Part shown: positions 1 through 8,610 of the stretch, piece by piece | Numbering within the stretch: the first letter of the stretch is position 1 | How the letters are laid out: each line of letters starts with the position of its first letter | Source of the DNA: Paraburkholderia eburnea | GTDB taxonomy: Bacteria > Pseudomonadota > Gammaproteobacteria > Burkholderiales > Burkholderiaceae | Direction: 5' to 3' | Assembly (NCBI RefSeq): GCF_002917095.1 | Contig: NZ_PQGA01000003.1 | Location: 490,431-554,430 of the forward strand | Length of the DNA stretch: 64,000 nt | The notes under the pieces: model-generated | Databases searched by the model: none | Told to the model about the DNA's origin: nothing | What the model saw: the letters and a program-made list of their open reading frames with translations, nothing else | Position numbers and translations under genes: made by a program

Positions 1-44
1 TGCGTTTTCATGCGGCCGGGTCGCGTTCCGCTCGCGTTCGTACG

Positions 45-71
45 TGGCCATTTGCCTGGGTCAAATGGCCA
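45..71. repeat. Perfect 10-bp inverted repeat
   Basis: Arms tggccatttg (45-54) and caaatggcca (62-71) are perfect complements separated by 7 nt. No T-run follows on either strand, so it is not a classical terminator. It could be an operator for a gene outside the window. Function unknown. Confidence 0.5.
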
Positions 72-118
72 ACGTTTGCGGCGCCGCTCCTCATCAAGAT
101 CAAACCGAAGCACGCAGC

Positions 119-154
119 AAAAAACCCGCGAAAGCTTGACGCCATCGCGGGTTT
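119..154 (-). terminator. Rho-independent terminator of tRNA-Leu
   Basis: A 10-bp perfect stem (122-131 with 145-154, aaacccgcga/tcgcgggttt) lies 35 nt downstream of the tRNA 3' end. Read on the minus strand it is followed by a run of T (124-119). Confidence 0.8.
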
Positions 155-188
155 CAGGGCTTCTTGCGAAGCATGTCCAGGGTGGCCC

Positions 189-599
189 TGGTGCCGGCGA
201 CCGGACTTGAACCGGTAAGCCGTGAGGCGGCGGATTTTCGTCACACTACGTCTTTAGACGCCGCGCGCTTATGTTTCGAACGTTTCGAACGAATCAAACG
301 TATCGGACATAAGCGGCGTTCGTGCGCTGGACTATGCCTTCGCCCTAGCTAAAAACCATCACGCGTTGCAGCCGCGCGGGCTTTCGAACCTTAGGCGCCC
401 CCCGTCTAGTCTCTACACCTTCCATGCCGACGCTTGCGCGTCAGCCGGCTTGGCTCGGCGTCGCCTCGGCACCGCGCGCTTACGCGCCGCCTGGTCCCAG
501 GGGTTTCGCCGAATTTGAGGGGTTCTGCACCGGCCGTTTCCGGCTGGGCACTCAATCTGTGTTTAAGTCCGCTATGTTTACCAATTTCATCACGCCGGC
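189..599 (-). tRNA. tRNA-Leu(UAA), split by a group I intron
   Basis: Exon 1 is 599-565 and exon 2 is 238-189; joined they give an 85-nt type II tRNA with encoded CCA. Visible parts: acceptor GCCGGCG/CGCCGGC (599-593 with 199-193), 3-bp D stem ATG/CAT around a loop containing GG, anticodon stem GCGGA/TCCGC, loop CUUAAAA, long variable arm (229-217) and T arm ACCGG-TTCAAGT-CCGGT. The anticodon UAA is cut between U34 and A35, the position used by the well-known cyanobacterial tRNA-Leu(UAA) intron. The gene is transcribed alone, with a possible promoter upstream and a terminator downstream. A search for an uninterrupted tRNA would miss or misplace it. Confidence 0.93.
239..564 (-). ncRNA. Group I self-splicing intron in tRNA-Leu
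   Basis: The 326-nt intron begins after U34 and ends in G (position 239). Core elements visible on the minus strand: an internal guide GAGU that can pair with the exon end ACUU and leave the U.G wobble expected at the 5' splice site; a segment resembling P4 flanks (about 519-502); the P7 5' strand and guanosine site in AAGGTGTAGAGACTAGACGG (421-402); and its partner ATAGTCC (335-329), where GACTA pairs with TAGTC. These match the layout of compact IC3 introns of bacterial tRNA genes. No ORF or homing endonuclease lies inside. Splicing activity itself is inferred. Confidence 0.88.
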
Positions 600-611
600 A
601 GGGCGGACGGC

Positions 612-640
612 ATTCTACCACTGCCACCCGCCCCCGACCA
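612..640 (-). promoter_or_regulatory. Possible tRNA-Leu promoter
   Basis: TAGAAT (617-612) sits 12 nt before the first tRNA base, with TGGTCG (640-635) 17 nt further upstream. The -10 is good and the -35 weak. Confidence 0.4.
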
Positions 641-731
641 GGCATCCCAAGGCAAGCGCGTCATCGCGCGGTCACATGCGCTTTCCATAATCGGCCGCAT
701 CGAAAACGTTTACAACGCCCGGGCCGCCCGC

Positions 732-1787
732 ATGACGCCAACCATCAAGGATGTCGCCGCACACGCCGGTTTTTCGATTGCCACCGTTTCACGGGCAATC
801 AACGCGCCGCATACGGTCAATCCCGTCACGCTCGCCAAGGTTCAGCAAGCGATCGATGCGCTCAAATTCCGCCCGAACCCGATCGGCCGCCAGTTGCGCG
901 GCGAGCGCACGCGCCTGATTGGCGTGGTGCTGCCCACGCTGGCCAATCCCGTCTTCGCGGAATGCCTGCAAGGCATCGACGAACTCGCTTCGGCACAGGG
1001 CTTTCGCCTCATGCTGATGACGACGCAGTACGACGCCCAGCGCGAGCGCCACGCGATTGAAACGTTGCGCGCGCAACGGGTAGAAGGCCTGATCCTGACG
1101 GTCGCCGATGCCGACACCCACCCGCTGCTCGACGATATCGATGCCGACGGCCCGCTCTACGTGCTCATGCACAACGACACCACGCGTCGTCCCTCGGTGT
1201 CCGTCGACAATCACCAGGCTGCCTGCGACGGCGTGCGCATGCTGATCGCGCACGGCCACCGGCGCATCCTGATGCTCGCGGGCACCCTCGCCGCCTCCGA
1301 CCGCGCGCGGCAGCGCTACGCGGGTTACGCCCACGCGATGGAGCAGGCCGGCCTCACGCCCGCGCCCCCGCTCGAAATCGATTTCAACGCCGAGAACCTC
1401 GCGCCCTCGGTGCTCGCGCATCTGAGCACCGGCCCCGCGCGCCCCACGGCGCTTTTCTGCAGCAACGATCTGCTGGCGATGGTGGTGATGCGCGGGCTGT
1501 GCCGCGCGCGCCTGCGGGTGCCGCACGACATGTCGATACTCGGCTTCGACGGTCTCGCGATGGGCGAGTTGCTCGCGCCGCCGCTCGCGAGCATCGGCAC
1601 GCCCAACGGCGAGATCGGCCGCGCCGCCTGGCAGCGTCTGATGGCGCGCATCAGCGGCGAATACGTGGGGCCGACGCTCGATCTCACGCTACCGCACACG
1701 CTGCGCCAGGGCGGCACGATCTCGGCAATCGCGACGGGTGTAAGCGTGCCGGGGCGCGACGTGACGCGCGGCGATGCGCTCATCTGA
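732..1787 (+). CDS. LacI-family transcriptional regulator
   Basis: 351 aa. Residues 4-24 form the typical LacI helix-turn-helix (TIKDVAAHAGFSIATVSRAI), followed by a hinge and a periplasmic-binding-protein-like sensor domain from about residue 60 to 335 (GVVLPTLANPVFAECLQGID onward). It lies 97 nt upstream of, and on the same strand as, an ABC importer operon, so it is most likely its local regulator; the effector is probably the imported substrate or a breakdown product. It could act as repressor or activator; nothing in the sequence decides this. Confidence 0.92.
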   Translation: MTPTIKDVAAHAGFSIATVSRAINAPHTVNPVTLAKVQQAIDALKFRPNPIGRQLRGERTRLIGVVLPTLANPVFAECLQGIDELASAQGFRLMLMTTQYDAQRERHAIETLRAQRVEGLILTVADADTHPLLDDIDADGPLYVLMHNDTTRRPSVSVDNHQAACDGVRMLIAHGHRRILMLAGTLAASDRARQRYAGYAHAMEQAGLTPAPPLEIDFNAENLAPSVLAHLSTGPARPTALFCSNDLLAMVVMRGLCRARLRVPHDMSILGFDGLAMGELLAPPLASIGTPNGEIGRAAWQRLMARISGEYVGPTLDLTLPHTLRQGGTISAIATGVSVPGRDVTRGDALI

Positions 1788-1884
1788 CCCGGCAGTATCC
1801 GCAACGCTTCGCCGGACCGCGCGCATTGAAGGATCGCGCGCGGTTCAGCCCAACTCCGCACCGCATCCGACCAGGAGACCCGAC

Positions 1885-2916
1885 GTGATACGCCGCTTCG
1901 CCCTCGCCGCCAGCACGGCGCTCAGCCTCGCGTTCGCGCCGGCCATCAGCTTCGTGGCATCGACGCCCGCTTACGCCGATGAAACCGCCATCTGCTACAA
2001 CTGCCCGCCCGAATGGGCCGACTGGGCCAGCCAGATCCAGGCGATCCAGCGCCAGACCGGGATCCGCGTGCCGTTCGACAACAAGAACTCGGGCCAGTCG
2101 ATTGCGCAATTGATGGCCGAGCAGAAAAGCCCGGTCGCCGACGTCGTCTATCTGGGCATCTCGTCCGCCTTCCAGGCGAAGGACAAAGGCGTGATCGCGC
2201 CGTACAAGCCCGCGCACTGGGACGACATCCCCGCGAATCTCAAGGACCCGCAGGGCTACTGGTTCGCGATCCACTCGGGCACGCTCGGCTTCTTCGTCAA
2301 CAAGGACGCGCTCGACGGACGGCCGGTGCCGCGCTCGTGGGCGGACCTGCTCAAGCCCGAATACAAAGGCATGATCGGCTACCTCGATCCATCGAGCGCC
2401 TTCGTGGGCTACGCGGGCGCGGTCGCCGTGAATCTCGCGCTCGGCGGCACGCTCGACAACTTCCAACCCGGCTTGACCTGGTTCAGCAAGCTCAAGGCGA
2501 ACCAGCCGATCGTGCCGAAACAGACCGCTTACGCACGCGTGCTCTCGGGCGAGATTCCGATCCTGCTCGACTACGACTTCGACGCCTATCGCGCGAAATA
2601 CAAGGATCACGCCAACGTCGAATTCGTGATTCCCGCCGAAGGAACGATTTCCGTGCCCTACGTGATGAGCCTCGTGAAGAACGCGCCGCATGGGCAGAAC
2701 GGCAGGAAAGTGCTGGATTTCGTGCTCTCGGACCACGGCCAGAAGCTGTGGGCCAATGCGTATCTGCGCCCCGTGCGCGCGAGCGCGCTGTCGCCGGAAG
2801 CAGCCGCGAAGTTCCTGCCCGCGAGCGACTATGCGCGCGCGAAGCCGGTCGATTTCGCGAAGATGGCGGTCCAGCAGCAGGCTTTCGGCGAGCGCTATCT
2901 GCAGGTCATGCACTAG
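1885..2916 (+). CDS. ABC transporter periplasmic substrate-binding protein (family 1 type)
   Basis: 343 aa from a GTG start at 1885, chosen because AGGAG lies 7 nt upstream and a clean signal peptide follows (cleavage predicted after ...STPAYA, before DETAICYNC). The mature protein has the extracellular solute-binding family 1 look (GTLGFFVNKDAL, SWADLLKPEYKGMIGYLDPS, LRPVRASAL), closest in style to binding proteins for iron, thiamine, spermidine or 2-aminoethylphosphonate. A CYNCPPEW motif sits at the mature N terminus. An upstream in-frame ATG at 1774 would overlap the lacI gene end and bury the signal peptide. The substrate cannot be read directly; the downstream phosphodiesterase suggests a phosphoester. 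Confidence 0.85.
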   Translation: MIRRFALAASTALSLAFAPAISFVASTPAYADETAICYNCPPEWADWASQIQAIQRQTGIRVPFDNKNSGQSIAQLMAEQKSPVADVVYLGISSAFQAKDKGVIAPYKPAHWDDIPANLKDPQGYWFAIHSGTLGFFVNKDALDGRPVPRSWADLLKPEYKGMIGYLDPSSAFVGYAGAVAVNLALGGTLDNFQPGLTWFSKLKANQPIVPKQTAYARVLSGEIPILLDYDFDAYRAKYKDHANVEFVIPAEGTISVPYVMSLVKNAPHGQNGRKVLDFVLSDHGQKLWANAYLRPVRASALSPEAAAKFLPASDYARAKPVDFAKMAVQQQAFGERYLQVMH

Positions 2917-2953
2917 CCCACGGGGCGTTTTCATCTATCCACTGCCATCGTTC

Positions 2954-3778
2954 ATGCACGATCTCACCTTTCCGCTGCGCTGGCGCGTGGCGCTCGTCGC
3001 GCCCGCGCTCGCGGTATTTCTCGCCTTCTGGCTGCTGCCGATGGTGGCGCTCGTCCAGGTCAGCGCCGACGGCCATCTGGTCGCGACTTATCGCGCACTC
3101 CTGACTAATGGCCGCTACATGACGAGCCTGCTGGAAACCGTGCTGCTCTCGGCGGCGGTTACGCTAGCGACGCTCGTGCTCTCCACGATCTGCGGCATGC
3201 TGCTCGCGCGCCGCGAATTCCCCGCGCGCCGCGTGCTGGTGGCGCTGCTGACGTTTCCGCTCGCGTTTCCGGGCGTGGTGGTGGGCTTCATGGTCATCAT
3301 GCTCGCGGGGCGCCAGGGCTTGATCGGCGCCCTTGCGCTGCGCCTCGCGGGCGAGCGCTGGGTGTTCGCCTATTCGATGGCGGGCCTGTTCGTGGGCTAT
3401 CTGTACTTCTCGATTCCGCGCGTGATCGTCACGGTGATGGCAAGCGCCAGCCAGCTCGACGCCTCGCTCGAAGAAGCGGCGCGCTCGCTCGGCGCATCGC
3501 CCTGGCGCGTGACGCGCGACGTCATCCTGCCCGCGCTCACGCCGGGTCTGATCGCCGCCGGGGCCGTGTGCTTCGCGACCGCGATGGGCGCATTCGGCAC
3601 CGCCTTCACGCTCGCCACCGATATCGACGTGCTGCCCATGACGATTTACACGGAGTTCACGCTTAACGCCAACATGGTGACAGCGGCGGGACTTTCGATC
3701 GTGCTGGGCGTGGTGACGTGGGCGGTGCTGACGCTCGCGCGCAGCCTCACGGGCGCGTCCGTCGCGGCGACGGCATGA
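2954..3778 (+). CDS. ABC transporter inner-membrane permease 1
   Basis: 274 aa, about six hydrophobic segments. The cytoplasmic EAA loop that docks to the ATPase is visible near residue 173 (EEAARSLGASPWRVTRDVIL). Start at 2954 gives a short N-terminal tail before the first membrane helix; no good ribosome site is seen, so it may be translationally coupled to the binding-protein gene ending 37 nt upstream. It overlaps the next permease by ATGA, so the two are co-translated and probably form a heterodimer. Confidence 0.87.
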   Translation: MHDLTFPLRWRVALVAPALAVFLAFWLLPMVALVQVSADGHLVATYRALLTNGRYMTSLLETVLLSAAVTLATLVLSTICGMLLARREFPARRVLVALLTFPLAFPGVVVGFMVIMLAGRQGLIGALALRLAGERWVFAYSMAGLFVGYLYFSIPRVIVTVMASASQLDASLEEAARSLGASPWRVTRDVILPALTPGLIAAGAVCFATAMGAFGTAFTLATDIDVLPMTIYTEFTLNANMVTAAGLSIVLGVVTWAVLTLARSLTGASVAATA

Positions 3779-4686
3779 ACGCGGTGCCCCGCAACGAAGG
3801 TAAGGACGGCGGCGTGAACGCCTTCGCTACGTCGGACGCAACCAGCACGCGCCGGCGGCTCTCGCTGCCCTCCACGCGCGCCTGGCTCGCGGCTGCGCAA
3901 TGGTTCGTCACGCTTGCCACCAGCGCGTTTCTCGTCGTGCCGGTCGTGATGTCGATCGTCGCGGGCCTCACCGTGAACTACTTTCGCGGCGTCGCGAGCG
4001 GCCTCACGCTGCGCTGGCTCGACGAAGTCTGGACGCAGTATCACGACTCGGTCTTCCTGTCGCTCGAAGTGGCCGCCGCCACTCTCGCGATCACGCTCGT
4101 GACCGGCGTACCCGCTGGCTACGCGCTCGCACGCAGCCGCACGCGCCTCTCGCGCCTGATCGAGGAACTGCTCGTGATGCCGGTCGCGCTGCCCGGACTC
4201 GCGTCCGCACTGGCGCTGCTGGTGGTCTATGGCGGATTCCCGGCGTTTCGCATGAGCGCGGCCTTCATTGTGGTCGGCCACGTGATCTTCACGCTGCCGT
4301 TCATGGTGCGGCCCGTCAGCGCCGTGTGCGCCGCCGCGGATCTGCGCACGCTGGAGGAAGGCGCGGCGAGCCTCGGCGCGAGTTTCATGCAGCGCTTTTT
4401 CACGATCGTGCTGCCCAACGCGCGGCCCGGCATCCTGGCGGGCGCGCTCGCGGTGCTCACGCTCTCGATCGGCGAATTCAACCTCACGTGGATGCTGCAC
4501 ACGCCCGATACGAAAACGCTGCCCGTCGGTCTCGCCGATACCTATGCCTCGATGCGTATCGAAATCGGCAGCGCCTACACGATTCTCTTCTTCGCGATGA
4601 CCATGCCGCTACTCGTGGCGATGCAATGGCTCGGCGCGCGCACGCCCGGCACCGCAAAGATGCGCACTCATCAGGATTCCCAATGA
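3775..4686 (+). CDS. ABC transporter inner-membrane permease 2
   Basis: 303 aa with a hydrophilic N-terminal tail of about 40 residues and then about six membrane segments. The EAA-type motif is near residue 193 (EEGAASLGASFMQRFFTIVL). Start at 3775 is set by the ATGA overlap with permease 1; its own stop overlaps the ATPase start in the same way. Membership of the binding-protein-dependent permease family is clear; substrate unknown. Confidence 0.87.
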   Translation: MNAVPRNEGKDGGVNAFATSDATSTRRRLSLPSTRAWLAAAQWFVTLATSAFLVVPVVMSIVAGLTVNYFRGVASGLTLRWLDEVWTQYHDSVFLSLEVAAATLAITLVTGVPAGYALARSRTRLSRLIEELLVMPVALPGLASALALLVVYGGFPAFRMSAAFIVVGHVIFTLPFMVRPVSAVCAAADLRTLEEGAASLGASFMQRFFTIVLPNARPGILAGALAVLTLSIGEFNLTWMLHTPDTKTLPVGLADTYASMRIEIGSAYTILFFAMTMPLLVAMQWLGARTPGTAKMRTHQDSQ

Positions 4687-5723
4687 AGCTCGATTCGATG
4701 CCGATCACCCTTACGCAGTGCGGCAAAACCTTTCGCGGCACGCGCGTGCTGGAGCCGCTCGATCTCTCGATCGGCGCGGGCGAAACGCTCGTATTGCTCG
4801 GCCCTTCCGGTTGCGGCAAGACCACGATGCTGCGCCTGATCGCCGGTCTGGAGACGCCCGATGCGGGCGGCCAGGTGCGCTTTGGCGACGACGATGTCAC
4901 CGCCCTGCCCATCGAGCGCCGCAAGGTCGGCATGGTGTTCCAGAATTACGCGCTGTTCCCGAACCTCAACGTGCGCGGCAACATCGGCTACGGTCTGAAG
5001 ATCGCGCGCGTGAGCGCCGCCGCCGCGCGCGAGCGCGTGGACGAACTGCTCGCGATGATGCGTCTGCAAGCGCATGCCGACAAACCCATCGGCCAGCTTT
5101 CGGGCGGTCAGCGCCAGCGCGTCGCGCTCGCCCGCGCACTGGCGCCGCGTCCGCGCGTGCTGCTGCTCGACGAGCCGCTCACGGCCCTCGATGCGCGGCT
5201 GCGCGATACGCTGCGCGGCGAGATGAACGCGCTGCTGCGCGAACTCGGCGTGACGACCGTGTACGTCACGCACGACCAGGCCGAGGCGATGGAGCTGGGC
5301 GAGCGCGTCGTCGTCATGAGCGCCGGGCGCATCGAGCAGATCGGCACGCCGCGCGAGATCTACTATCGGCCCGCCAGCCGCGTGGTCGCGCAATTCGTCG
5401 GCACGCTCAACCGGATCGCGGGACAATGGCGCGACGGCGCGCTCGTCACCACGGGCGGCAAGCTCGACACCCACACGACACGCTCGCCGGGCCCCACCGA
5501 ACTCTTCTTCCGCCCCGAAGACGCCACCCTCGCCGATCCGGCCCACGCCCCGCTGCGCGGCGTGATCGAACAATCGACTTTTCTGGGCGAGCGCACGCGG
5601 CTCACCGTCCGCGGCGCCGCGCCCGACACGCTCCTGGTCGATGTCGCGGGCCGCATCGAACTCGCGCGCGGCACGCCCGTGGGCATCGCCATCGAGCCGC
5701 AAGCGCTCATCGCGCTCGCGTAA
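4683..5723 (+). CDS. ABC transporter ATP-binding subunit
   Basis: 346 aa. Walker A GPSGCGKTT (residues 40-48), Q-loop FQNYALFPN, signature LSGGQRQRVALARAL (near 139), Walker B VLLLDEPL (near 159) and H-loop YVTHDQAEAM are all intact. The C-terminal third looks like the TOBE regulatory domain of MalK/PotA-type ATPases (FFRPEDATL...). It overlaps permease 2 by 4 nt and completes the importer. Many longer reading frames run through this gene; the start at 4683 is fixed by the overlap and by the conserved N terminus. Confidence 0.92.
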   Translation: MKLDSMPITLTQCGKTFRGTRVLEPLDLSIGAGETLVLLGPSGCGKTTMLRLIAGLETPDAGGQVRFGDDDVTALPIERRKVGMVFQNYALFPNLNVRGNIGYGLKIARVSAAAARERVDELLAMMRLQAHADKPIGQLSGGQRQRVALARALAPRPRVLLLDEPLTALDARLRDTLRGEMNALLRELGVTTVYVTHDQAEAMELGERVVVMSAGRIEQIGTPREIYYRPASRVVAQFVGTLNRIAGQWRDGALVTTGGKLDTHTTRSPGPTELFFRPEDATLADPAHAPLRGVIEQSTFLGERTRLTVRGAAPDTLLVDVAGRIELARGTPVGIAIEPQALIALA

Positions 5724-5756
5724 TTTTTACCATCGAGCTTAATTTCCGAGGTCACC

Positions 5757-6584
5757 ATGCTGCTCGCGCAAATCAGCGATCTGCACATCAAGGAACCGGG
5801 CGCGCTCGCCTATCGGCGCGTCGATACGGCCGCGCGTCTCGCGCGCACCGTCGCGCGTCTGAATGCGCTCTCGCCGCGCCCCGACGCGGTGCTCGTGACC
5901 GGCGATCTGGTCGATCGCGGCCATGCCGACGAATACCGCCATCTCAAGACCCTGCTCGCGCCGCTGGACATCCCGTGCTGGCTGCTGATCGGCAATCACG
6001 ACGGCCGTGAAGGGCTGCGCGAAGTCTTTCCCGAGCGCACCGAACTCCACTCGGGCGGCGAATTCGTGCAGTACGCCGCCGATCTCGGGCCGTTGCGCCT
6101 GATCGCGCTCGATTCGATGACGCCGGGCCAGAGCGCGGGCACACTCTGCGCCGCGCGCCTCGCCTGGCTCGCGCAGCAGCTGGAGGCGGCGCGCGGACGA
6201 CCCGTAATCGTCGCGCTGCATCATCCGCCCTTCGATTGCGGCATTGGCCATATGGACGCGATCCGTCTGGACGACACCGCCGCGCGCGCGCTCGAAGCGC
6301 TGATCGCGCGCCATCCGAACGTCGAGCGCGTGCTCTGCGGTCACGTGCACCGGCCGATCTTCGTGCGCTTCGGCGGCACCATCGCGAGCGCGGTGCCGGC
6401 GCCCGCGCATCAGGTCACGCTCGATCTCGCGCCCGACGCGCCTTCGACCTTCACGCTGGAGCCGCCAGCGTTCGCGCTGCATCACTACGACGCGGCGCGC
6501 GGCATCGTGACCCATCACGCCTACGTGGACGACGCCGACGGCCCCTACCCGTTCCACGGGCCTTCGGGCGAGCTGATCGCCTGA
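5757..6584 (+). CDS. GpdQ-like metallophosphodiesterase
   Basis: 275 aa calcineurin-like phosphoesterase. The dinuclear metal motifs are all present: ISDLHI (Asp8, His10), VTGDLVDRG (near 47), GNHD (near 80), ALHHPPFD (near 154) and CGHVHRP (near 194). The MLLAQISDLHI start, overall length and the motif spacing resemble the glycerophosphodiesterase GpdQ and the CpdA/Rv0805 cyclic nucleotide phosphodiesterases. It starts 33 nt after the ATPase behind a GAGG ribosome site and ends before a terminator, so it is the last gene of the ABC operon and probably cleaves the imported phosphodiester. No signal peptide, so cytoplasmic. Exact substrate unknown. Confidence 0.85.
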   Translation: MLLAQISDLHIKEPGALAYRRVDTAARLARTVARLNALSPRPDAVLVTGDLVDRGHADEYRHLKTLLAPLDIPCWLLIGNHDGREGLREVFPERTELHSGGEFVQYAADLGPLRLIALDSMTPGQSAGTLCAARLAWLAQQLEAARGRPVIVALHHPPFDCGIGHMDAIRLDDTAARALEALIARHPNVERVLCGHVHRPIFVRFGGTIASAVPAPAHQVTLDLAPDAPSTFTLEPPAFALHHYDAARGIVTHHAYVDDADGPYPFHGPSGELIA

Positions 6585-6686
6585 CGAGCCTGGCCGCGAG
6601 CAGGCCGGGGAATCACACCCGTCATGCACATCGCGTCCGAAGCGCCGCCAGCACGATCGCACGCGCTCCGGTATGATCGGCACGCC

Positions 6687-6720
6687 CGGACCGGCCTTCG
6701 CCTTGGCCGGGCGGTTTTTT
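6687..6720 (+). terminator. Rho-independent terminator of the ABC operon
   Basis: Stem ccggcc (6691-6696) with ggccgg (6705-6710), then a short GC step and six T residues (6715-6720). It separates the phosphodiesterase gene from the MFS gene. Confidence 0.65.
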
Positions 6721-6760
6721 CGTCCCGGCGGGCCTCGCCCGCGCTCGTGCCCTCGTGCCC

Positions 6761-7975
6761 ATGTCCACCAAACCCGATTCCGCATCCGCTGGCGAAAGCC
6801 AGTCGCTGCCCGGCCTGTTGCTTCTGCTCGCGACCATCGCGGGCATCTCGGTCGCGAACATTTATTACAACCAGCCGCTGCTCGACGATTTCCGCCGGAC
6901 CTTCCCGGCCGGCGCGGCGTGGATCGGCGCGGTGCCCGCCTCGACCCAGCTCGGCTACGCCGCGGGCATGCTGCTGCTCGCGCCGCTCGGCGACCGGTTC
7001 GACCGCCGCCGCATCATCCTCATGCAGATCGGCCTGCTGTGCATCGCGCTGCTCGCCGCCACCTTTGCGCCCTCCCTGCCCGTGCTGATCGGCGCGAGTC
7101 TCGCCATCGGCATTCTGTCCACGATCGCGCAGCAGGCCGTGCCGTTCTCGGCCGAACTCGCGCCGCCCGAAGCACGCGGTCGCGCGGTCGGCACCGTGAT
7201 GAGCGGGCTGCTGCTCGGCATCCTGCTCGCGCGCACGGCGGCGGGTTTTGTCGGCCAGTATTTCGGCTGGCGCGCGGTGTTCGGCGCGTCGATCGTCGCG
7301 CTGCTGGCGCTCGCGGTGGTCATCATCAAGAAACTGCCGAAGAGCCAGCCGACCTCGACGCTCAGCTACGCCAAACTGCTCGGCTCGATGTGGCACCTGA
7401 CGGTGGAATTGCGCGGCTTGCGCGAAGCGTCGGCCACCGGCGCGTGCCTGTTCGCCGCGTTCAGCCTCTTCTGGCCCGTGCTCACGCTGCTGCTCGCGGG
7501 CGAGCCGTTCCATCTCGGCCCGCAGGTCGCGGGGCTGTTCGGCATCGTCGGCGCGGCGGGTGCGCTCGCGGCGCCGTGGGCGGGCCGCTCCGCCGACAAG
7601 CGCGGGCCCCGCGCGGTCATCACGCTGTCGATCGCGTTGATCGCGCTCGCGTTCGTGATCTTCGCGTTCTCGGGCAAGAGCCTGATCGGCCTCGTGATCG
7701 GCGTAGTGGTGCTCGACGTGGGCGTGCAGGCCGCGCAGATCTCGAACCAGTCGCGCATCTACGCACTGCGCCCCGAAGCGCGCAGCCGCGTGAATACGGT
7801 GTTCATGGTGTGCTACTTCATCGGCGGGGCGACCGGCTCGGCCGTGGGCGCGGCCACCTGGCACGCGTTCGGCTGGATCGGCGTGTGTGTGGCGGGACTT
7901 GGCTTCAGTGCGCTCGCGGCGTGGATCCACTTCGCCACGCGCGAGCGCCTGGACGCGAGCGCGCAGGCGTTCTGA
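6761..7975 (+). CDS. MFS transporter, probable drug or metabolite exporter
   Basis: 404 aa with twelve predicted membrane segments. The family loop-2 motif appears as GDRFDRRRI (near residue 80) and a second copy as AGRSADKRGPRAV in the C-terminal half, both typical of the major facilitator superfamily. The opening NIYYNQPLLDDFRRTF is characteristic of a YgaY-like subgroup common in proteobacteria. A GTG two codons upstream (6755) is an alternative start. The gene stands alone after a terminator; substrate unknown. Confidence 0.85.
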   Translation: MSTKPDSASAGESQSLPGLLLLLATIAGISVANIYYNQPLLDDFRRTFPAGAAWIGAVPASTQLGYAAGMLLLAPLGDRFDRRRIILMQIGLLCIALLAATFAPSLPVLIGASLAIGILSTIAQQAVPFSAELAPPEARGRAVGTVMSGLLLGILLARTAAGFVGQYFGWRAVFGASIVALLALAVVIIKKLPKSQPTSTLSYAKLLGSMWHLTVELRGLREASATGACLFAAFSLFWPVLTLLLAGEPFHLGPQVAGLFGIVGAAGALAAPWAGRSADKRGPRAVITLSIALIALAFVIFAFSGKSLIGLVIGVVVLDVGVQAAQISNQSRIYALRPEARSRVNTVFMVCYFIGGATGSAVGAATWHAFGWIGVCVAGLGFSALAAWIHFATRERLDASAQAF

Positions 7976-8014
7976 CCTGCGCGGCTCGCGGGCACGCCGG
8001 CGTCGACGAATCGA

Positions 8015-8551
8015 TCAACGTTCGAGCAGATCGGTCATATCGTCGGCGTGCTCTTCCTCCACCGCGAGAATTTCTTCGAAGATGCGTCGCGTCGTGATGT
8101 CGTTATCGCCGAGATACTGAATGATCGCGCGATAACTCTCGATCGCAATACGCTCGGCGACGAGGTTTTCGCGGATCATGTCCTTCAGATCCTTGCCCTC
8201 CTTGTATTCCGAATGCGAGCGCTCGCTCAGGTGATCGGGCGCGAAATCCGGCTCGCCGCCCAGTTGCACGATGCGCGCGGCGAGCATGTCCGCGTGCTGT
8301 TGTTCCTCGTTGGCGTGCTCCAGGAATTCGGTGGCGACGGCCTCCGATTCGATGCCCTTCGCCATGAAGTAGTGCCGCTTGTAGCGCAGCACGCAGACGA
8401 GTTCGGTGGCGAGCGAATCGTTGAGCAGCTTGAGCACGGTCTCGCGATTGGCGCTGTAGCTCGGCGTGACGGAACCCTGATCCAGATTGCGGCGCGCTTC
8501 CTCGCGCACGCGCTTCAGGTCGAACTCAAATGCAGCGTGTGACTTGGACAT
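8015..8551 (-). CDS. Ferritin-like (bacterioferritin-type) protein
   Basis: 178 aa four-helix ferritin-like protein. Two metal-binding pairs are visible: ELVCVLRYKRHY with EEQQHAD in the first half, and ENLVAERIAIESYRA with EEILAVEEEHADDM in the second, so the diiron ferroxidase ligands are complete. The N-terminal tail of about 35 residues is charged. Start at 8551 follows GGAGAG. Likely role is iron storage or protection against iron and peroxide. It is followed upstream on the same strand by a small membrane protein gene. The named subfamily (Bfr versus Dps-like) is not settled from sequence; the heme-binding Met of true bacterioferritin was not identified. Confidence 0.82.
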   Translation of the reverse strand: MSKSHAAFEFDLKRVREEARRNLDQGSVTPSYSANRETVLKLLNDSLATELVCVLRYKRHYFMAKGIESEAVATEFLEHANEEQQHADMLAARIVQLGGEPDFAPDHLSERSHSEYKEGKDLKDMIRENLVAERIAIESYRAIIQYLGDNDITTRRIFEEILAVEEEHADDMTDLLER

Positions 8552-8610
8552 CTGACTCTCCTTCGGACTATGGGGACGGGAATAAAGAGAACGCGAATGG
8601 ACGCACGCGG

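Noticed and set aside
45..71. Terminator at the window start
   Set aside because: The inverted repeat is perfect but short and has no T tract on either strand; left as a repeat of unknown role.
189..599. Possible tmRNA (ssrA) gene
   Set aside because: The structured RNA with a tRNA-like 3' end first suggested tmRNA, but the 5' part completes a normal tRNA-Leu with matching acceptor, D and anticodon stems, and the middle carries group I intron motifs. No tag-peptide reading frame ends appropriately.
789..1526. Long minus-strand reading frame opposite the LacI gene
   Set aside because: Shadow of a GC-rich gene; no ribosome site, no recognisable domain, and composition rich in Arg/His typical of antisense frames. 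The same applies to other long antisense frames opposite thiC, xylA, galM, pheT, thrS and relA.
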